DNA of 18,219 nt from the NCBI GenBank assembly GCA_963648205.1, contig CAVJCT010000024.1:1-18219 (forward strand), given 5' to 3'. Positions within the stretch are counted from its first letter, which is position 1; each line of letters begins with the position of its first letter. This document shows, one piece after another, positions 1-6,926 of this stretch. The position numbers and the translations under genes were made by a program. Source of the stretch: UBA1181 sp963648205. Its GTDB lineage: Bacteria > Bacteroidota > Bacteroidia > Bacteroidales > Paludibacteraceae. The notes beneath the pieces were generated by a model. The model made no database searches. It worked only from the letters and a program-made list of their open reading frames with translations, and was not told where the DNA came from.

Positions 1-10
1 AAAAACAAAA

Positions 11-36
11 GTAGTCCCTTATAGTAGACCCTTATA
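11..36. repeat. Two-copy 13-bp tandem repeat
   Basis: Two adjacent copies of a 13-bp unit, GTAGTCCCTTATA (11-23) and GTAGACCCTTATA (24-36), differ at one base. They lie in the AT-rich stretch beyond the operon terminator, at the window edge. I cannot tell whether more copies continue outside the window. No function is assigned. Confidence 0.6.
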
Positions 37-54
37 TAGAGAGGTAAGAAAGCA

Positions 55-103
55 AAAAACAACCGAGACAGAAGCAAAATTGCATTCCATCTCGGTTGTT
101 TTT
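55..103 (-). terminator. Intrinsic terminator of the GTPase operon
   Basis: A perfect 14-bp inverted repeat (55-68 with 90-103) encloses a 21-nt loop. It starts 18 bases downstream of the stop codon at 121-123. Read on the minus strand, the stem is followed by a U-rich run, because a stretch of A occupies 54-59 on the plus strand. The T run at 98-103 would let it also stop transcription entering from the left, so it may be bidirectional. It marks the end of the four-gene operon 121-6752. Confidence 0.9.
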
Positions 104-120
104 ATCATCTTAGAAGAACT

Positions 121-771
121 TTACACGCCTAAAGACTTGTAAATGTCGAGTTGCTGGGTTATTGACTTGTCGATAGCAGCAATCAACTTTGACTCACACG
201 CTTCAAGGGCAGTTTTCAGTTCTGAAGTGGTTGTGGCAGAATTGATTAGGTTAGAAAGGTCAAGAACCCTAATGTCGATCACCTCGTAGAGGTAGGTTTT
301 GGAGGTTGCGGACTCTTTCTCGTCGGCACTGAGAGATGAAGTGGCAATGACATTTTGGATTTCCTTCTTTTGAAGGGTGATGAACTCTTCCCATTCTGCG
401 GTGGTTTTCTTCACAGCATCAATAACTTTCGAGGTTACATCGGTCTTGATGTTGCTCAAGGATGGAACTGAAGGTTGCGGTGAAGAGGGCTGGTTCATTC
501 CGCTCAATCGATAGCCTGCGTATGCCAAACCTGCGGTTAAGAGGAATAACGGCCATTTCGTATCAGCCACGAAAGCTCCGATTAGGGAAACGACGGCACC
601 TCCATACGCAATGTATGAGATGGGAGGCGTTTTGCTTCCTTGACTTGAGGAAGTTTCTATCTGTGAGGAAGGTGGAACTGAGATGGCAGCGAAGTATCTT
701 TCTGCTTTCTCCTTCAAACGATTGCGTTTTTCTTCAATCGACGTTATGATTTTCTGAGTTTTCTCGTCCAT
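121..771 (-). CDS. Small membrane-hairpin protein, last gene of dynamin operon
   Basis: A 216-residue protein of no family I recognise. Residues 1-28 are a highly charged helix (EEKRNRLKEKAERY), followed by a Ser/Pro/Gln-rich linker (about 33-50). Two hydrophobic segments lie at about 51-69 and 73-89, separated by a short DTK turn, so it should sit in the membrane as a hairpin. After another Ser/Pro-rich linker, residues 107-216 are predicted helical and end in a charged, Leu/Ile-rich tail. There is no signal peptide. The ATG lies 5 bases after the stop of the upstream GTPase gene, so the two are surely co-transcribed and probably translationally coupled. Inference: it is the membrane anchor or adaptor for the three GTPases encoded upstream. 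A plain structural membrane protein unrelated to them is possible but less likely given the spacing. Confidence 0.85.
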   Translation of the reverse strand: MDEKTQKIITSIEEKRNRLKEKAERYFAAISVPPSSQIETSSSQGSKTPPISYIAYGGAVVSLIGAFVADTKWPLFLLTAGLAYAGYRLSGMNQPSSPQPSVPSLSNIKTDVTSKVIDAVKKTTAEWEEFITLQKKEIQNVIATSSLSADEKESATSKTYLYEVIDIRVLDLSNLINSATTTSELKTALEACESKLIAAIDKSITQQLDIYKSLGV

Positions 772-776
772 ATCGT

Positions 777-2990
777 TTATTTATAAAGGTTTGACATATT
801 TGAAACGATAGCGATGACCCTGTCGAGTTGCCTCAACACATCTGTTTTTGCCATCAACTCCTTCTCCAAACTCTCGAGATAGTCGGCACTTTCTTGTTTG
901 AGTTTGTCAGCAAAAGCAGATTTCATTTTTTCGATTTCACCACACGCAGAAGAAGCCTTTTTGTTAACCTCCAGTTTCATATCATCCTTGATACCATCTG
1001 CGATATTTCTAAGTTGAGAAATCAACGATTTATTATGCTCGTCCAACCTTCTTCTCAAATATGAATTGAGTTGATCTTTTTTCAACTCATCCGTATCTTT
1101 AGGATAAAATTGATTATTAGCAATATCAGCACCTTTTCGTATATGATCGTCGAGGATGTCTCTGATTTCCAACTCTTTGTTGAGACGCATGTTGTCTAAC
1201 ACTTTCTCAATCAAATTTCGATAGTAGACATCGTTGAAAGAGGTACTCATCACCTCCTTCTCGAAGTCGCTGATAGTCGCGTTCGTTTCTTCTGCCAAGG
1301 AGCGGCGAGCCTCTTCGAACATCTTCTTCCACGCATCATTCCACGATCTTCCGTAGTCTTCAATCGCATCTTCAATCTCGCGACAGAGTTGTGAAGTGTT
1401 GACTTGGTCGTAACTGATGTCATCTGTGTTATGACCCCAAAGCATTCCCTTGTAGGTAACTGAACCGTAGGTTGACTCAGTTGGAATTGAACGTATCTCG
1501 TTGAAAGTTACCTCATTCTGGATACGTTTTATTTCAGTTTGAATCGTATTGGAGAATTCTCCAAAGATGTTTGAGAATTTTCCTTTCAGATTATCGAACA
1601 GTTTTGCTTGTTGATCTTTCTGTTGTTGAATCTCAGCGAGGGAGGTCTCGTTGAGTTGCTTCTTGCGCATTTCCAATTCTTCGAGAATGCGAGAAATGGC
1701 AGAACTGATGTCCTTTTGGTTGGTAGAGAAGAAAGCATTCACCCTTTCGGAGATGATTTCGTCCTTGTTTTGCATGAAAGTCCCATCGAGATATTTCTCT
1801 CTGATATCGTCCATATTTGCCAAACTTTCGAACGTCTCTTTGGTCTCCTGCTCGGAGGTGAAGTAGTTTGGATAATACCGCTTCATATTCTGCACAACGT
1901 TCTTCTCCCCATCATCCCATTTTGAAGAAGGTTTGTGAGCGATGGAGTAGCCGATACCCGAAGTGGTGTCCAATTTTATCTTATCTCGCAGTTTTTCGTC
2001 GATCGTGCCAGAGCGTTCACTGAGACGTTTTTTGAAGTTCTTCTTTTGCTTCTTAATCGTCACCACGAGATCACTCACCTCGCCTTTCTGCTCCGATTCA
2101 AAGCCAAGATCTTGCAACACAGAGTCGAATTTGCTAGCGAGGAGTACCACCGTACCGATGCCTGAGCCACCAATACGAGAATTGAGAAAAGCAACGTCGC
2201 CACTGCCCAAGAAATCGCCAGAAGCACTCAACAGGAAGACACCGTGGCAAGACTGCAAGAAGGTACGAGTACGATTTTCGCGAGACACCACGGGGTCGTT
2301 GACACCTGGAGTATCAACGATGCGTAACCCCTTCAGTCGCTCGTCGTTCATCTTGATACAGAGACTCTTAACCACCGACGTGTATTCGCCGTTGGCACCC
2401 ACATACTGCTCGAGAATGTCCTGCAAATCGCTAATGTCAGAGAATTTCTGCACATCAGGTTGCTTGCCGATTTTCGACTGGGCTTTCGTGCTACAAGCCG
2501 ACACCATCTCGTGGGCAGAGCGCACTTGTTCAGACGTTCTACTCTCGATTTCCTTTCTGACAACAGAATCTGGCGCACCAGGATTGTTCTCTCTCACCTC
2601 CTTTTCGCGAGCCTGATATTCAGAGTCTTGACTGACAAAAATTTGCCAATCTTTATCCTCGAAATATTCCACTTCGAAGGTGTTATTTTCCGCATATTCC
2701 AACACCGTGAGGCCGGCAGTCATCGGAGTGGAAGCCTTTGGCAAGATGCTTTCCCCATTGAAAAACAAGGAGTTAAGGAAAGAAGATTTTCCAGCCTTCA
2801 CCTGACCGACGATACCGATTTGAAGCACATCGCTATCAGAAAGCAGTTTTTCACCACTCTCTTTGAACTCGTGAAACCGCAGTTCCAATTCGTTGATTTG
2901 CGACTGCATACCCTCGTAGTGCGCATCTTTCAGTTGCTTCAGCTGCGACTGCGACGATTGTATAATTTCTAAAAGTTTATTTTTATCCAT
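777..2990 (-). CDS. Dynamin-like large GTPase (third in operon)
   Basis: A 737-residue protein of the dynamin/GTPase superfamily. Residues 1-50 form a charged helix. The G domain follows, with the P-loop at 62-69 (GQVKAGKS), switch-I threonine candidates in STPMT (87-91), G3 DTPG at 226-229 and a G4-type SKFD at 286-289. The stretch between G2 and G3 (about 105-215) is longer than in its two operon neighbours. Beyond the G domain the protein is mostly helical and charged, with a coiled-coil-like region rich in K/E/Q around 435-480 and further helices to the end. I see no transmembrane segment, so membrane contact would be peripheral or through a partner. Such proteins bind and hydrolyse GTP to drive oligomerisation and membrane remodelling. 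The ATG lies 15 bases after the ankyrin-GTPase stop. Closest functional models are the bacterial dynamins and the LeoA/LeoBC (Eleos) group; the exact subfamily cannot be fixed here. Confidence 0.92.
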   Translation of the reverse strand: MDKNKLLEIIQSSQSQLKQLKDAHYEGMQSQINELELRFHEFKESGEKLLSDSDVLQIGIVGQVKAGKSSFLNSLFFNGESILPKASTPMTAGLTVLEYAENNTFEVEYFEDKDWQIFVSQDSEYQAREKEVRENNPGAPDSVVRKEIESRTSEQVRSAHEMVSACSTKAQSKIGKQPDVQKFSDISDLQDILEQYVGANGEYTSVVKSLCIKMNDERLKGLRIVDTPGVNDPVVSRENRTRTFLQSCHGVFLLSASGDFLGSGDVAFLNSRIGGSGIGTVVLLASKFDSVLQDLGFESEQKGEVSDLVVTIKKQKKNFKKRLSERSGTIDEKLRDKIKLDTTSGIGYSIAHKPSSKWDDGEKNVVQNMKRYYPNYFTSEQETKETFESLANMDDIREKYLDGTFMQNKDEIISERVNAFFSTNQKDISSAISRILEELEMRKKQLNETSLAEIQQQKDQQAKLFDNLKGKFSNIFGEFSNTIQTEIKRIQNEVTFNEIRSIPTESTYGSVTYKGMLWGHNTDDISYDQVNTSQLCREIEDAIEDYGRSWNDAWKKMFEEARRSLAEETNATISDFEKEVMSTSFNDVYYRNLIEKVLDNMRLNKELEIRDILDDHIRKGADIANNQFYPKDTDELKKDQLNSYLRRRLDEHNKSLISQLRNIADGIKDDMKLEVNKKASSACGEIEKMKSAFADKLKQESADYLESLEKELMAKTDVLRQLDRVIAIVSNMSNLYK

Positions 2991-3005
2991 TGACTTTTAT
3001 TTAAA

Positions 3006-5051
3006 TCATATTTGAGATTCCAACCACTTGTTGAACGTATTTTTCTCCATAATATCTTCCGCAGATTCGCCCTTAGAGGTCTCAGTATCAACCAAATCGG
3101 GGTCTTCATCGAGGAGCAATTCGCAGATGTTGCGATATTGATTTTCGACGGCAGTGTGGAAAGCGTTGTAGCCACGATTGTCCTTGAAATTAGGGTCAGC
3201 GTTATGGTCGAGCATGAACCTCACCATCTGAGCGTTGCCCATCTTGACTGCCAAAGTCATCGGGTTGTAGCCGTCGGCATTGCAGAGCGAAATATCGACG
3301 CCCTCCTCGAAACTGTGCAAGAACTTCGTATAGTCATTCTTCTTTATCGCATCGAAAATGTTGGAAGCTTCAACGTTATCATTTTGCACAGAAACGACTC
3401 GTTTTTTCGAGCGGTAGGTATTGATGGCATTCTCTAAGGCATCGCAGAAAATATCTTGGTAGGCGCGCATACTGTCGATGATTGCTTGCTCAGATTTTAT
3501 ATTTTCTAAGGTGGTGGCGCAGGCTTCACGAGCGGTGTCTCTACGCCTCTCTACTTCCCCAACTAATAAAGATTCATCCGATGACACTTCATCGAGAAGA
3601 CTTTCCCTCCACTCGGATTTATAAGCCCCTTTATAATTTTTCAAAGCCACATTATGTCTGTCACAGCCATTTTCATAATCTCTTCTTCCACTACTTAGCG
3701 CACTATCCAATATTGACGAAGATCTCCAATGGTCGTTATTTTCGAAATTCATAACTCCATTGAAAAAATCAACCCAATCGTTTAAAGCGTTCAAAGAAGA
3801 ATCAACAAACTCTTGGCGAGATCTTACCTGCTCGTCATAACTATCAATTAGCACCTCCCTAAGGTTTTCTACTATTGTGGAATTTTTCCAGTCTTCCAAC
3901 GTTTTCTCCCACTTCGCCTTATTATCAACCTCCTCCGCATACCTTTTCTCATAATTCGTTATGGCATTTCTACTTGCGACAATTTCGTCATCAAACAAAT
4001 CGCGCACCTCTTTCTTGTAGCGTTCGATATTGCTTTCGCCATTTCCTGCCGTTTTGCATTTAGCGATAATAGCCTCAATCTGACTGAAACCGTTGTGAGA
4101 GAAACAGATTTTATTGTCTCTTGTGGTGTATGCCAAGATATCAATCACCTCATCTGCCGGGAATGACTGAAGGATAATGCGAGCAGCGACCTCAACAATG
4201 TTTTGGCAGTCGCTCATTGATTTTTTATCCGCTTTATTGAAAATAAAAACCTTTTTACCTTCAAATTCCTTGATCATTTTAATATCGTCGGTAGTGATTG
4301 TTCCACGCTCGATATCCACCAACCAGAGCAAGACGTTGCCCTCTTTCATCGCTTCCAGAGCGGTTTCACGGTCGGTTTTGCCGTTAGACGCATTGGCTTT
4401 GTCGGAGTTGTTATAGCCTGGAGTGTCGACAAAAGCAATGCCCGACAAGGTGCTGTTGGCAGGCACTTCGACGAACAATTTGTCGAGAACAGAGGCGAGT
4501 GCCACGTTCTTGTTGGAGTGTTGCAAAGCCTGCAATACGTTCTTGTCCAAATCCACCACCGTGTTTTTATGGTTCACACCACGCACAGCAACCGACTTGC
4601 AATTGCCCGAACAATACAAGTACGTTTTCACCACGGAAGTTGGCTCCACACCCGTCGGCAACAAACCGACACTGCCTGTGAGATTATTCAAGAACGAAGA
4701 CTTTCCTGAGGAGAATCCACCTGCCACCACGATTTGCGTGTGATTGGTGTTCTCGTTGAGGGACAACTCGTAGGAAATATTTCTGCAACAATTATCCAAG
4801 TTATGCCTAAAGTCCTGCTCAAAAAGAGAATTTCTATTCTCATCAAGGTATTCATATAATGAAACGCCATTGACCTCCTTGAAATATGCGTCTGCAATAA
4901 TCTTCCAATAACCAAACGAATCAGTTGTCGGACGAGCTGCACAAATATTCGACATCAATTCCATCACGTTGGCAGGGTTATCGTAAGGATTCACCTTTAT
5001 AACCTGCTGTTTCGGAGCTGAAGAATTGACTTTCTTACTTATTAATGCCAC
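3006..5051 (-). CDS. Dynamin-like GTPase with C-terminal ankyrin repeats
   Basis: A 681-residue protein. After an N-terminal region (1-103) comes a complete GTPase domain: P-loop GGFSSGKS (111-118), switch-I threonine in EPTS (about 138), G3 DTPG (209-212) and G4 NKAD (272-275). Residues about 340-555 are a charged helical stalk. The last 115 residues or so (about 567-671) read as two to three ankyrin repeats, with DGYNPMTLAVKMGN and RGYNAFHTAVENQ as the recognisable cores. Ankyrin repeats bind proteins, so this subunit could recruit a partner or sense a target. The start is GTG at 5051; an in-frame stop lies four codons upstream, and the next in-frame ATG is at residue 30, still before the G domain. 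There is no hydrophobic segment. Base composition is uneven: the stalk (3601-3900) is 38% GC, against about 53% in the G-domain lines I counted. Its gene-order partners are the GTPases on either side. Confidence 0.92.
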   Translation of the reverse strand: MALISKKVNSSAPKQQVIKVNPYDNPANVMELMSNICAARPTTDSFGYWKIIADAYFKEVNGVSLYEYLDENRNSLFEQDFRHNLDNCCRNISYELSLNENTNHTQIVVAGGFSSGKSSFLNNLTGSVGLLPTGVEPTSVVKTYLYCSGNCKSVAVRGVNHKNTVVDLDKNVLQALQHSNKNVALASVLDKLFVEVPANSTLSGIAFVDTPGYNNSDKANASNGKTDRETALEAMKEGNVLLWLVDIERGTITTDDIKMIKEFEGKKVFIFNKADKKSMSDCQNIVEVAARIILQSFPADEVIDILAYTTRDNKICFSHNGFSQIEAIIAKCKTAGNGESNIERYKKEVRDLFDDEIVASRNAITNYEKRYAEEVDNKAKWEKTLEDWKNSTIVENLREVLIDSYDEQVRSRQEFVDSSLNALNDWVDFFNGVMNFENNDHWRSSSILDSALSSGRRDYENGCDRHNVALKNYKGAYKSEWRESLLDEVSSDESLLVGEVERRRDTAREACATTLENIKSEQAIIDSMRAYQDIFCDALENAINTYRSKKRVVSVQNDNVEASNIFDAIKKNDYTKFLHSFEEGVDISLCNADGYNPMTLAVKMGNAQMVRFMLDHNADPNFKDNRGYNAFHTAVENQYRNICELLLDEDPDLVDTETSKGESAEDIMEKNTFNKWLESQI

Positions 5052-5075
5052 TCTAATAATTTATTTAGAATTAAA

Positions 5076-5103
5076 TGGCAATGGCTATAAACTGCCACTG
5101 CCA
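5076..5103 (-). other. Intercistronic RNA hairpin in GTPase operon
   Basis: In the 69-base gap between the first and second GTPase genes, the minus-strand transcript can form a 10-bp stem (UGGCAGUGGC with GCCAUUGCCA, one G-U pair) with an 8-nt loop. It lies 17 bases after the upstream stop and 24 bases before the GTG start. No pure U tract follows, so it is not a canonical terminator. It could stabilise the upstream message, allow partial attenuation or mark a processing site. Function is inferred only. Confidence 0.55.
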
Positions 5104-5120
5104 CACAATTTTTCTGTTTT

Positions 5121-6752
5121 TTAAAGTGATGCTACCACATTTTCAACTTGAGAGATCGCTGCATTGAGGTTGGCAATCTCAGCCTCAACATCGGCTTTCG
5201 ACTTGTTAGCGTCTGCCATCTTCTCGCGCAAGCCCTCTTTCGCCTGCTCCATCTTAGCGACGAGTTCCTGCTGGATTCTCTCTTGAATACGCTTCTGATT
5301 AGAGACGGTGATGCTAAAGATAGCAGGTTGCAACGCCTCGATAATCTTGTCGATACATTGACCCTTGATTTTGTCGGTAACCTCCTGAACGAGTTGCTCT
5401 TTGCTCTTTCCGAACAACCAGTTGATGATGTCTGGAAGATATTGCAACAAGAAAGAAGCAATCTTTCCCCAGATACCACCCAATGTGCCAAGAAGACCTT
5501 GCAAAGCAATTTTCACACCATCGACGATGTCTGAAAATTCGCCTAACACATTGTCGTCGATTTCGATGGCTGCAATGTTTTTCACAGTCTCTTGCACACT
5601 GCTACCGAGGGCAGTGGTGTACTGCTCACTCTCCTCTTTCAACGAGATGATAATTTCCGCACGAACGATACTAACAATCGCCGCCTTGATGGTCTCCTGA
5701 TCTTCACGGTCAACCACCATCTGAGCAATATCTTGTGCCTTCGCCTCGAGCACACTCTTCACATTGTCGAGAATGTCTTGGGTAGACTTCTCTGGCGTGT
5801 CGGCATTGCTTTTTTCGGTTGGCAACTCAGCTTTCACATTTGCGATTTGCTCCTCCAACTGTTTCAGTTTTTGGTCAACATTGGCAACATCAGCGTTTCT
5901 GACAGCGACTCTAACTTTGAGTTGCTCTACAACAGAGTTTGCCAACACATTGAACTTTCTGCGCAATCCCTCCGTAACGATATTATCGGCATTGAGCGTG
6001 TTGAGATAATCGGAGAGCGCCTTGACATCATTGTTCGCAGCGCAAACGGTGCCAACGTATGGAGACTGATTGCCCAACTTCGTCATCTGATATTGAATGT
6101 ACTCCACCACTTCCTTGACATCGGACGCTGGCTTCTTGTCAATCTTCGACACCATAACGACAGGATGGATTCCATACTTGTCCAACTCCTGCATGAAGGT
6201 CATCGTGCTGTTGCGAAGCGAACCTTGCTCCACATCCACAATCACGATGAAAGCCGTTGCTTTGTCAATATAGTTGAAAATGGCTGCGTCGTGACGTTCG
6301 ATTCCAGAACCGATTCCTGGCATATCCACCAAAATGATACCCTTGTCTTGGAGTTGCTTGATTGACTCGCTATTGCAGTACACCTTGGCAATGTCTCCAG
6401 GCTTTGTTTCGAGGTCTTTGATGTTAGAAAGCGACTGAGTGTCGATCTTGTTTCCTTCACGATAGAGTTCCACACGCTCGTTCGTGTCGTAATACATCTC
6501 GTACGCAACGGCTGTCTCAGGCGCAGTGTCAACTGGCAACATACCCGTCTTCTGTGTGAAGACATTGAGCAACGAACTCTTACCCGCACTGAAAACACCC
6601 ACGAGTGGCACTTTGATAAACTGTGATTCTTCTACATCCTCCAAGAACTCAGCCGAACGAGACTTGAATGTCTCTTGCGACTCACCGACCAACATCGGCG
6701 TTACCTTTGCCATCTCATTAATGGCATTTTGAAATTTTGCCGTATTATTCAT
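5121..6752 (-). CDS. Dynamin-like GTPase with hydrophobic membrane paddle (first in operon)
   Basis: A 543-residue dynamin-superfamily protein. The G domain is near the N terminus: P-loop GVFSAGKS at 52-59, switch-I threonine in APETAV (about 80), G3 as DMPG at 143-146 and G4 as SKID at 202-205. A helical, coiled-coil-like region rich in K/E/Q follows (about 280-330). Residues 413-447 are strongly hydrophobic with glycine breaks and tryptophans (LLGTLGGIWGK, then INWLFG). This matches the membrane-inserting paddle tip of bacterial dynamin-like proteins. The remaining 96 residues are amphipathic, charged helices, consistent with a return stalk. No signal peptide is seen. The ATG at 6752 is the first gene after the regulatory region at 6809-6872, so this is the operon's leading gene. 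Family knowledge predicts GTP-dependent assembly on membrane; the specific target is unknown. Confidence 0.93.
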   Translation of the reverse strand: MNNTAKFQNAINEMAKVTPMLVGESQETFKSRSAEFLEDVEESQFIKVPLVGVFSAGKSSLLNVFTQKTGMLPVDTAPETAVAYEMYYDTNERVELYREGNKIDTQSLSNIKDLETKPGDIAKVYCNSESIKQLQDKGIILVDMPGIGSGIERHDAAIFNYIDKATAFIVIVDVEQGSLRNSTMTFMQELDKYGIHPVVMVSKIDKKPASDVKEVVEYIQYQMTKLGNQSPYVGTVCAANNDVKALSDYLNTLNADNIVTEGLRRKFNVLANSVVEQLKVRVAVRNADVANVDQKLKQLEEQIANVKAELPTEKSNADTPEKSTQDILDNVKSVLEAKAQDIAQMVVDREDQETIKAAIVSIVRAEIIISLKEESEQYTTALGSSVQETVKNIAAIEIDDNVLGEFSDIVDGVKIALQGLLGTLGGIWGKIASFLLQYLPDIINWLFGKSKEQLVQEVTDKIKGQCIDKIIEALQPAIFSITVSNQKRIQERIQQELVAKMEQAKEGLREKMADANKSKADVEAEIANLNAAISQVENVVASL

Positions 6753-6808
6753 AAATCTGCTATGTTTAAAATTTTCGCACTATCAGAGCGATATAATCTT
6801 TCTCTATG

Positions 6809-6816
6809 CGAATGTA
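6809..6816 (-). promoter_or_regulatory. Possible -7 box for the GTPase operon
   Basis: The minus strand reads TACATTCG here, one base off the Bacteroidota -7 consensus TAnnTTTG. It lies 56 bases upstream of the first GTPase ATG. No clear TTTG -33 box exists; its expected place overlaps the nine-G run at 6832-6840. Weak on sequence alone, but the operon must start somewhere in 6753-6872 because a terminator lies just beyond. Confidence 0.35.
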
Positions 6817-6831
6817 AGCATAACAATTTTA

Positions 6832-6840
6832 CCCCCCCCC
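6832..6840. repeat. Nine-base C/G homopolymer upstream of GTPase operon
   Basis: A run of nine C on the plus strand (nine G in the sense of the operon) lies 79-87 bases upstream of the GTPase start codon and 16-24 bases upstream of the candidate -7 box. Runs of this length are prone to slipped-strand length change. A change here would alter the spacing between the upstream half-sites (6842-6871) and the promoter. Confidence 0.9.
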
Positions 6841-6872
6841 GTTTAACATTTTTTAACATAAAAATGTTAAAC
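6841..6872. promoter_or_regulatory. Half-site array, candidate operator of GTPase operon
   Basis: Two direct copies of TTTAACAT (6842-6849 and 6852-6859) start exactly 10 bases apart, one helical turn. An inverted copy ATGTTAAA follows (6864-6871). The outer pair extends to a 9-bp dyad, GTTTAACAT (6841-6849) with ATGTTAAAC (6864-6872). The array sits between the terminator of the giant gene and the nine-G run, on the upstream side of the GTPase operon. The arrangement suits a dimeric DNA-binding regulator. It could instead be an extra hairpin behind the terminator; no regulator gene is next to it. Confidence 0.45.
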
Positions 6873-6903
6873 AAAAAAGAGGAGCATATTTCTACGCTCC
6901 TCT
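6873..6903 (-). terminator. Intrinsic terminator of the giant secreted-protein gene
   Basis: An 8-bp stem (6878-6885 with 6896-6903, AGAGGAGC/GCTCCTCT) with a 10-nt loop lies 23 bases past the stop codon of the 6927-13778 gene. On the minus strand the stem runs directly into six T residues (6873-6878). This separates the giant gene from the GTPase operon. Confidence 0.88.
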
Positions 6904-6926
6904 CTTCTCCTATTTTCTGACTTATA

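Noticed and set aside
1963..2616. 217-codon plus-strand ORF
   Set aside because: Antisense to the 737-residue GTPase, across its G domain. It is low in sense-like composition and has no motif.
5592..6365. 257-codon plus-strand ORF
   Set aside because: It lies wholly antisense to the first GTPase gene, which has complete GTPase motifs. The antisense product is His/Leu/Arg-rich with no recognisable domain.
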